Shown one piece after another: positions 56,020-64,000 of a stretch of 64,000 bases of DNA; position 1 is the first letter of the stretch; the number at the start of each line of letters is the position of its first letter. This DNA is from Dendrophyllia cribrosa (Eukaryota; Cnidaria; Anthozoa; Scleractinia; Dendrophylliidae), in NCBI GenBank assembly GCA_024195265.1, contig JAJLRJ010000010.1, forward strand, positions 16,378,759 to 16,442,758, written 5' to 3'. The notes under the pieces were generated by a model that saw only the letters and a list, made by a program, of their open reading frames with translations, was not told the DNA's origin and did no database searches. The position numbers were made by a program, and so were the translations under genes.

Positions 56020-59000
56020 TGGAATTCAGAGTACATGTAGGAACGCTAGGATGTAGCTTTGTGCGTTTGTATACAAATGTGCACCGTATGCAAATTGCCA
56101 AGAAGTTGAAGCATAGCACGTGCAGTTTGTGCTGAAAACAAAAGAAATTGGAAAAATCAGGCTTACATCAAGCACCGCCCAAACCTGCACTTTCAAGAGT
56201 ATTACGGTATTTTTCATAGTTTCTAGAGTGGGGAATTGGATTTTTAACTCGAATTATGAAAGGATGTAAGGTAATATACTTTTTCAAGTATGGTATACCA
56301 CCGTCACCGACACCAAAAGGCAGTTTTTCACTTCCACAGTTTATCAGGTCGGTTAGCCCGTCCGTTACTTTTGGGTGGCCATTACTCTCGGAATTCTAAA
56401 GCATTAAAATATTTAACAATTATTATTACATCAAATTTAATACCGTTTTTAATAGGTTCTCTACGACTTGTAAAATGTTCTTATTAGGTAACGTCTTTTT
56501 TTTTGGTTTTCAACTTACAATAAAAGCAATTACTCAAAAAAAAAATCTACAGCTCCACTTTGATAATTTATCTTGGCGGTTAACTAAAAATGATCGCAGA
56601 AAATCAATAAATAAACGAATGAGCTTTATAAGAAAAAGCGTGCATTGATGCAAACTTGACCAACACTTTAAGTTTTGTTTATGCTTGGTCTACGATTGAT
56701 TGTTGTTGGGAGGCATTGTTTTAGACCAAACAGTTGAGGCGTCTCTCTTTATTGCCACGTATGTTTCACACCGATAATGAGTTATTTTCCACCTAGCTCA
56801 GTTTGTTTTCTTTGTTCTTTTCAGGGGAATATATCACATAACCTCGTTCATTAGTGTCTGAAAAGCTGGGTGCGGCTTTGATTGTAATAGGGGAGAGGTG
56901 GGGCTGAAGACAATAGCTGCTAACAATAGCAAAACAAAGAACTATATATTTCCCTCGCCTAAGTCCCCTAATAATAGAATAACACAAACGGGAAGACAAA
57001 ATAGGGCTTAACAAGGAAAAACACTAGCATCAGTCAATATTTTTTGTTAACATAAAAAGACAGCTTCATCAATCTTATTCCTATATAATTAACTTGCCGG
57101 GTCACGACCAAAAAGCGAAATGTTGATGACATTATTCGATGGTATCGTACCTCGATTTAGGTTTCGGGTCTTCAATAGTGTATGACGCCTCGGTTTACGC
57201 TTGAACCTGAATATTTTCCCGCCGGTTTCCCTTGGAAAACACACCGACATCCGTGCTCAATGCAAATTTGGCAAAAGCAAAACATGTTTACCGTCTCGCT
57301 TCGTCGTGTGCCGTGATCCCCAATGCGGCCTTGCGGAATCGTGCTTTTTGCATTTGAATTGAACGGAATGTTACTCTCCGAAAAATTAAGTTTCTTTGTT
57401 TTAGAAAACCTCACAAGGTGAAAAATAAGCATATTATTGCCCTGGAGCGAGGCCACGAGGGGGATATAACACATATCCCCTCGCTCCAGGTCAATAACCC
57501 TTACAAACCTTCCTGCAAAACCGAGCTGTAATCCAAGGGCAAAAAAACTATCTTGGTACTTCAAAACTCACTCGTCTGTGTTGACAACGACAATAAACAC
57601 AGTTGGATTTTCCGTTTTTGTAAACGAAAGCAATAACAACAACGCAACAACATGGCAAGAAAGAAAAGAAAAAACTATTTACCGACTTTATTTAGAGCTA
57701 TAGGGTTAAGAGTTCCCTTGAACTTTGTACTCGACGATGTTACAGATGTTATTTCGTCAATTTTCTGAGTTACTTCGTTGACCGTATGACGTCTTCTAAC
57801 CTCGTCTGACCGTTTCGTATTTTCCCGCACGTGGTTATTGTTACTGCCATGGGTTCGCCGCTGCTGTGTTCTGTTAGAGAATTCGATCCTACTACAGATA
57901 CCTATCGAATATGCAGAAATACTCAGCTAAAAACGCGTTGTTTGTTCGGCCATTTTGTCCTTGTTTTTCTTGGGTTTGCACTTCTATATTTACTTGGTTA
58001 CAACAACATACGGACAACTTCTATTTGAAAGAGCAACACTCAAGCACGCTTTTAACTCAACAGAGCTCAATCGTTACTTTCTAAACTTTACCGGCAGTGC
58101 TTTAGGTAATATATGAAACGTTTGATAACACGGTTTACTGTGCCAGGTTTGTTATGTTTAAGACTTTCTTGGCTTCACAAACAATATTTCCATGTGTTGT
58201 AATCCCGTCTGGGTATTAGAAGCCTTGAGACACATGAATATCTCGAAAGAAAAACGTTGCCCGGAAGACCTGCATGTGAGACTATTCACTTTGTAAAATG
58301 TCCATGTTGACAGCGTGGTGGTTGTCCCGATCGTGGAATGGTGTATTACAACAAACTAGTATCTGGGGACGTAAGTTCGATTACTGCTCAGAGGGACAAA
58401 TGTTTTTCTTTCTTCTGAGATGTTGTGTTGTCTGTTTACACAGTTTACTGTGGGTTTATGTTGAGGAAGAGTGTTTCATTAGGATATCCAAACACCGAGA
58501 AGTGGTTTGTAAAAAAGAAAGATGCGCAACCGAGATTTTTTAAACAACTCAGTTCAAGGCGTTTGGATTGCCTGATGAAACATTTTTCAGGTGCTTTATA
58601 TAGCTTCTTAAACCATTAATAATTCTTGGAGAAACTCAAAGCAAAGTTCACCCAATTTTATGGCAATTAGCACCACATATCCAAACCTCCTTCACCGTAG
58701 TGAATTATTTTTTGTTTTCTTCATGAATTATTAATAACTTCAAGAATGTGTAATATACCTTGTAGTACATAAACGTACAGGCACTCGTGGTGCCTACTGC
58801 AGTTTTGAATCCTTAAAATAAGACACTAAAATCTACAGTAGTTTAACCCATTGACTACTATAACACCCAAAACCGCCCACGATTCACGGTCCTTATACTT
58901 ATACCAACTAACAAAGGAGAAAGAAATGATAAACACAAGAAGCCTATGGTACGTTTGACCGGTAAATTCAAAGGTAAATTTGGTCTTGCTATCAGTTGTC

Positions 59001-59311
59001 ACTTCTTGTTTAAAATGTTTGCTTTCTTCAGCGTTTACGTGTAACTTTTCATGTTGCAAAGAACGTTTTGGTCAGCTTGTGGTTTCAAAACACTTTTTTG
59101 TGGCTCAAAGTCGGAGTCAATGGGTTAAAATAAACACTCAGATCTACACCAGCTATAAAGATAATCAGGGTGTTGCCTTTGCAATGTGTTCTTTCTTCTT
59201 TGGTTTTTACCTGTTTAACAAACCTAGACAAGAAGAACATAACAAATGCATTAGGCATTCAGAAATACATATAACTAAAATCCAAAACTCTGCCCATCAA
59301 ATGTTAATATA
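56020..59311. other. No supported gene
   Basis: AT-rich sequence. A GC-rich palindrome, CCTGGAGCGAGG...CCTCGCTCCAGG, lies at 57440-57488. Short open frames, including 57172-57564 (minus), lack recognisable features. Confidence 0.4.
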
Positions 59312-59453
59312 CAGTAGAATCCCGCTAACTCGAACTCTCAAGGGAAACGAGAAATTGTTCGAGAAAGCAAGGGTTCGAGTTATCCGATAGTTATTGACTA
59401 AGAAAACAATCCAAGGGAAATGTGTCGGTGTTCTAGTTAGCAGGGTTCTACTG
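59312..59453. mobile_element. 142-bp pogo/mariner-like MITE with TA duplication
   Basis: CAGTAGAATCCCGCTAACTCGAAC at the left and its inverse (TCTAGTTAGCAGGGTTCTACTG) at the right, each flanked by TA (59310-59311 and 59454-59455). The sequence resembles pogo/Tigger-derived MITEs. Confidence 0.8.
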
Positions 59454-60625
59454 TAGTTCAGGTGAGTTTGTTCTACCGTACATTTAAACCCCGTTAATGC
59501 AAAAACTGACGGGCCATAAAAAATTCGGTTGTATTGTCCAGTAGTGGGGTAAACTTATCGTAAGAATCCCTTGTCGCAAAAAACTGTAACCTGAACCATT
59601 CTAACAAGAGAGGCAGGGTTCGTGCTACTCCTTGAAAAGCCCTGGAATTTAATTTTAGATTTCAAGGGCGCTTGAAAAGCCCTTGAAAAGAAGAATTTTT
59701 GCTAAAAGTACTTGAAAATAATGAAAACTCCTTGAATTTTTGTTCGGATGGGAAATAAATTAGGATTGTATTAAAGTAATTCAGGGATTGAGCGCAGATT
59801 TCAAAATCGGGGACAAGTTGTCTCTTAAAATGCATTTTATATCTGGGGGAGCTTTTTGAAAGTTGCTATTGACCAATGAAAACATTTCGAAAACATAGTG
59901 CAAGACAAAGTAAACTTGCTTTGAATACTCCTTGAAAACTCGGTTTTTAGTGCTTGAATACTCCTTAGATACTCCTTGAATTTTATGTCCAAAAACCAGC
60001 ACGGACTCTGTCTGGAATATGTTAAGTCACTAAAATATAATTGTTTATATTACAAAATTTCCAACTGAACTGTTTCCTTTTCTTCTTAACTTCTGCTTGC
60101 CTTTGTATATTACACTCTATTATGCATATTGAGTGGTAGTTGGGATATGCTTATAAATATCAAGTTATTAAATAACAGTTAGGGACTCAAGGGTGGTCAT
60201 TGGTCACATTAACAAAGGTTTCCACGTCAGAAAATGACTGTGCCTAAAACAAGTAATATGGTGTTCGTCCCTGTAAACCCAAGGCCAGAATGCCAGGTAG
60301 AGAATTGGGCAGAAATATGACAGCCAGAGATAACTTCTTTTGCAGGCTGTTTAAAAATTTAACAGCAGTTTCGAAATCTACACCCCTGGAATGAGCGAGT
60401 ATTTTTTAGGCAATATGACACACCGTGCCGTCAGAGGATACAACCAAACACTTACCAAATCAAGAAGAAAAAAAGCAATTTTACGCTCCAGTGTCACTTT
60501 TGATGGCTGAAATGAAAAAGAGATCACAGTCTACACAATGCTATTAAAACCGCAACAACAACAAAACAAAGAAATAGGGAATGAAAGGAAAAGAAAAACG
60601 GGAGTTGGATGACAAAAGTGTTCTG
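59454..60625. other. No supported gene
   Basis: This contains reiterated CTTGAAAAGCCCTTGAAA / ACTCCTTGAA motifs (59630-59720 and 59920-59980), a short degenerate repeat. Nothing else recognised. Confidence 0.4.
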
Positions 60626-60830
60626 ATTTTGTAATAGACAAACTCGGCTAACGCATTGTTGTACCCAATTCAAACCTTCTGGGAATAACATCCTTTGTTC
60701 ACAGTATTTCCATATAATTTCCATGTCAATGCTTCATTGATATGGAAATATGACGAACAAAGAGTTTTAATCCCAAAAGGTTTGAATTGGGTACAACAAT
60801 GCGTTAGCCGAATTTGTCTATCAAAATATA
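60626..60830. repeat. Foldback MITE, 205 bp
   Basis: Left arm ATAGACAAACTCGGCTAACG then CATTGTTGTACCCAATTCAAACC is mirrored by GGTTTGAATTGGGTACAACAATG then CGTTAGCCGAATTTGTCTAT. Arms are about 95 bases with few mismatches around a short centre. Confidence 0.88.
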
Positions 60831-60892
60831 GTTGGCGAAAGGGTGCAAAGTTCAGGAACTTTGTGTTCATTCACATTACCAACATATTGGCT

Positions 60893-61522
60893 GCGGCCGC
60901 ACTAGTGTAGTAACCCGTTTATTAGCAAATAACTAATTAAAATTAACTGGTTTAACAAAATTCATGATGCGGCCGCGTATTTTTGGCGTTCACCGAATGT
61001 TAACCGTGTTAGCGGTTCCCATGGAAATTAATTAAAGAACAATAGTTTTTTTTTAACCGGGTTAGGTTTATTTAAACCACCTCGCTAGGTAGTTTAGTGC
61101 AGGTTAACTTTCCCGATCTGTCAATCATCTTCGCTTACGCGGTAATTTTTGGCTTCCTGTTGAATTCGTAGACCTTTGTAGGGACGATTTTCAATTTCAA
61201 ATAGAGAAAGGAAAACCGTCGTGTGTTTATGTTCTCCACAAAACCTATAATTTGATCATTTGGCGATGTTGTTTTGCAGGGAATAACAATATGTAAAATG
61301 CACGTGCAGAGGCATTGTTTTCGCTCATTAATCGTATTGTTTTGTGCAGCTCTCGCTAGCAAATGATAACATGATCTCTCACGTTCAAAGTTCAACCCTC
61401 TGAAGTGCGGCCGCTCAGAAAAATAAACTCGGTTATTTCACTTTTCACCGAGTTATTTTAACCGGGTTATTTTAACCGGGTTACTAAAAAATTAACCCAG
61501 TTAACTCACCAAGTGCGGCCGC
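60893..61522. mobile_element. 630-bp element bounded by GCGGCCGC
   Basis: GCGGCCGCACTAGTG at the left is inverted as CACCAAGTGCGGCCGC at the right. Two further GCGGCCGC octamers lie inside (60969 and 61407). AACCGGGTTA-type motifs recur between. No coding potential. Confidence 0.65.
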
Positions 61523-61539
61523 TGCCATTGATTCACATT

Positions 61540-61750
61540 AACTATCTATATTTCCATTCACGAATATAACCGTCTACATTAAGGATCGTTAAATACATAC
61601 ACGTTCAAATTCATTCACATTCAGGATCATTCCATTCATCAATTTCTACATTTATTCAGCAACTCTTGTCCATTTAACAATTTCATATCCATTCAACAAT
61701 TTTATTTACATGATCAGTTTTATGTCCATTTAACAATTTCCATTTAACAA
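61540..61750 (+). repeat. Degenerate CCATTCAACAATTT-type repeats
   Basis: Short units of CCATT(C/T)A(A)CAATTTTATTT and CATTCACATT are reiterated. They run into the left end of the following inverted-repeat element. Confidence 0.65.
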
Positions 61751-63785
61751 CTTTATTTCCATTGAACAATTTTATTTCCATTAAACGATGTCAAATTCAT
61801 TCATTCATTTCAACTTTACGCTCATATTATTCATTCAGCAACTCCTGCACAGCAACAGTCGCGCATTACATCACGCCCGATCTTATGGCGCCAATGAGCT
61901 GAAAAAAAAAAATGGCAAGCGGGTAAAGCGAGAATATCGAAAAGACGATAAGATGCGTTCGTGAGGAAATGCGGAATTTATAGCGGAGCTCTTTGCGGAG
62001 CCCCATACTCATAGAGCCCATATACAACCATAGAACCTATGCCCGTCATTTTTCATGGTCATGACTAGCGGAATGTTTCGCGAGCGCGTCGTGTGCCCGC
62101 CGCGCCGCGTTGGCACGTCACATGTTTTGCTGTTTTTAATAAGTGGAGAAAACTGTTTAAATTAAAGTCGTTATTTTCCTGCAGTTTTTCGCGGTTTGCT
62201 ACTCAAGACAGAGATACTAATTAAGGGATACTTATAAGCCGCTGTAGAAGAAAAAGAAGAGCTCTCAGGGATAAAATCTTGCTTCGAGGAACTCATACGT
62301 TTTTATCAATGAGGCAGCAATGCGGGGAGATGTTTGTCACTTCGGGTTTCAGAACTGAAGAAGTGTAGATTTAAACAATTTCCATGCAGTGGACGGACTT
62401 AAAGGTAAAAAAATACATTTTTCGATGCGAATTTATGTTGATATCAATCTGTGATTGACTTTTTGTTTGTGTTCTCGCTATTTTTGGAGAATTGTTTATA
62501 AAACGTGCTCAAATTTAGTCGTTTTGATTTCTTTCATCGAAGACAGCTCGGCAATGGTTCGGGTTTTGCTTTTAAACATAAACTTATGGAGATTTGAATA
62601 AATTTTTTTGAAGATTGTGTTATCCATTTTTATGTTTGTTCATTCATTACATAGGTTGAAAAGCGATTTTATGTAAACAAGACTTAGATTTTGTAGTTCT
62701 AACTTTACTCGCGTGCCCTTATGCAAATGTTTGATGTATTTTTTGTAGTTTTGATTTCCAAATCAGTTTCTCGGACAATTTTTGATAAGCAACAGGTGTA
62801 TTTTATATGGAAATTAGTCCTACTAGTTATTCTAGACGGACAAGTTGTTTTTGTAAACTTTTGTACGGTCTAAATGTACTGTGCAGACGATCGCGTAATT
62901 CTGTTTTTGAGAATTGCTAAAATTGAAAAATAGCCCGGTCTTCAATCTTGATTCTTGTGTTTCCGACCTTTCACCTCAGTTAAGTTTATCATGGGCTTTC
63001 TGTTTATCGAGCGACGCTGTTAGGCTCAGCCTATCTATATATATTAAGATGGACGAAGCGGAGTACAGAGTCTACTCAATCGCACAAAATAACTAATTCA
63101 AACAGCAGCATCTTCTACCGCAAGGGAGATCGAAGGCACTGAACACTTCGGGCTGACATATCGGCTAGCCGGCGTCTATCAAAGAAACAAGCGCTCAGTT
63201 CATCAAAGTCGTCTGTCAACATCTTCGGGAATCTCAATGTCAATGTCATCAACAATAACTGTTGCATGCGAGCCATTATCACTTGGGTGGCATGCTTGTG
63301 GGTCAAATCCATACCAGTCCAAATCATCCAAGCTCGGTAACATCTGCAACCTCAGTAAGTTGTCAATTTCCTAGATTAATCATACCAATCAGCCACATTT
63401 GCTCTGGTGTCCAGTTGCATATTTCTGAGGATTTCGTCTACAAAAACCGTCAATTTTTCGTTTGTTGAAGGGCTACGTAGTATCAGGGCTTCCAGTCTGA
63501 TCTGGAGAGTTTCTCTTGTTGTGCCCCACAAACGTTCTCATTCATCCAAAAGATCAACCGCTGCTGAAAACAGTTGCTCCCAGTTGAAAAGAGTCGTTGA
63601 GACATTTCCCGGCTGCCCGTCCGCCATCTTTATTTTCGATTACCGTGGCTCTGGAAACCACACTTTTGTGATACATAATGCGCGACTGTTGCTGTGCAGA
63701 AGTTGCTGAATGAATATGAGAAGAAAGTTAAAATAATTTGTTCTTGAATGAATTTGACATCGTTGAATGGAAATAAAATTGTTCA
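61751..63785. mobile_element. About 2-kb inverted-repeat element, probably non-autonomous
   Basis: The left segment (CAATTTTATTTCCATT, CGATGTCAAATTCATTCA, TTCATTCAGCAACTCCTGCA then CAGCAACAGTCGCGCATTA) is inverted at 63675-63785. TIRs are about 120-140 bases. Exact termini and target duplication were not resolved. The interior has a CG-rich patch near 62080-62120 and no supported gene. Confidence 0.65.
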
Positions 63786-64000
63786 ATTCAAATGGACAGA
63801 CTGCAAATCACAGTAGTTGCTAAAAATATATATATATATATATCCAAGTTGAAGATTCACCGGCGAATCCAATAAAGTGCTCTACAGTGTAGGAGCAGAA
63901 TAATCCAAGAAGGAAAATCACTCAACTTTGATGACCATAAGTTTAATACAAACTTGTTTCGTAGGTGTTGCCACCCACTCCTCAGTTAAACTTACAATGA
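63786..64000. other. No gene recognised
   Basis: It contains a (TA)n run at 63826-63842, then unassigned sequence to the window end. Confidence 0.4.

Noticed and set aside
57172..57564. 130-codon minus frame
   Set aside because: No domain, no splice context and no neighbours to support it.

Overview
The window is eukaryotic, transposon-dense DNA, most likely from a cnidarian such as a stony coral or anemone. Genes have spliceosomal introns with GT/AG borders. The sequence holds two Polinton/Maverick (adintovirus-like) elements, a DIRS-type retrotransposon, a tRNA-derived SINE, hAT-, piggyBac-, PIF/Harbinger- and pogo-like elements, a DUF6589 gene and a RecQ-like helicase. The cnidarian assignment rests on remembered family resemblance, not on a search. 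No convincing single-copy host gene was found.

Region 1 (1-21415) is a GC-richer Polinton whose left end lies outside the window. It carries, in order: a conserved structural gene, a coiled-coil membrane gene (minus), a capsid-like protein, the packaging ATPase, five small genes (three with hydrophobic segments), a retroviral-type integrase, and on the minus strand a protein-primed family B polymerase and a 68-aa gene. A 122-bp palindrome closes the element. Nearly every start codon has a TATATATAC/TATGTATAC box 10-25 bases upstream. The element is decayed: frameshifts or stops break at least six genes, and the polymerase appears to lack an internal block.

The integrase is split by a 9,243-bp transposon (8216-17458) with TIRs of about 1.2-1.3 kb. 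Its single six-exon minus-strand gene would encode about 1,117 aa and is broken only by an imperfect 8-bp tandem duplication. The protein combines Cys/His clusters, an RNase H-like acidic core, a C2H2-like finger and a SAP-like motif. I could not place it in a named transposase superfamily, and it is the best candidate for something under-described.

Region 2 (21416-44080) is mainly repeats: a foldback element with tandem-repeat termini (25909-29371); a 9.7-kb TIR element (30007-39688) containing a hAT-like element (33633-39366) that contains a piggyBac-like element (34914-38627); a SINE; and a DIRS gag/reverse transcriptase split by a 1.2-kb TIR element. The hAT-like element holds a homeobox-like terminal exon.

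Region 3 (44081-49040) is a second, AT-rich Polinton fragment. It has a structural gene, an adenain-like protease lacking the expected His, a core-like protein, a zinc-ribbon plus phospholipase-like gene, a chromodomain integrase split by a Harbinger-like MITE, and the tail of a polymerase gene.

Region 4 (49041-64000) has a DUF6589 gene and a RecQ-like helicase pseudogene arranged tail to tail (possibly an AcademH-type transposon), followed by gene-poor sequence with several MITEs and foldback elements.
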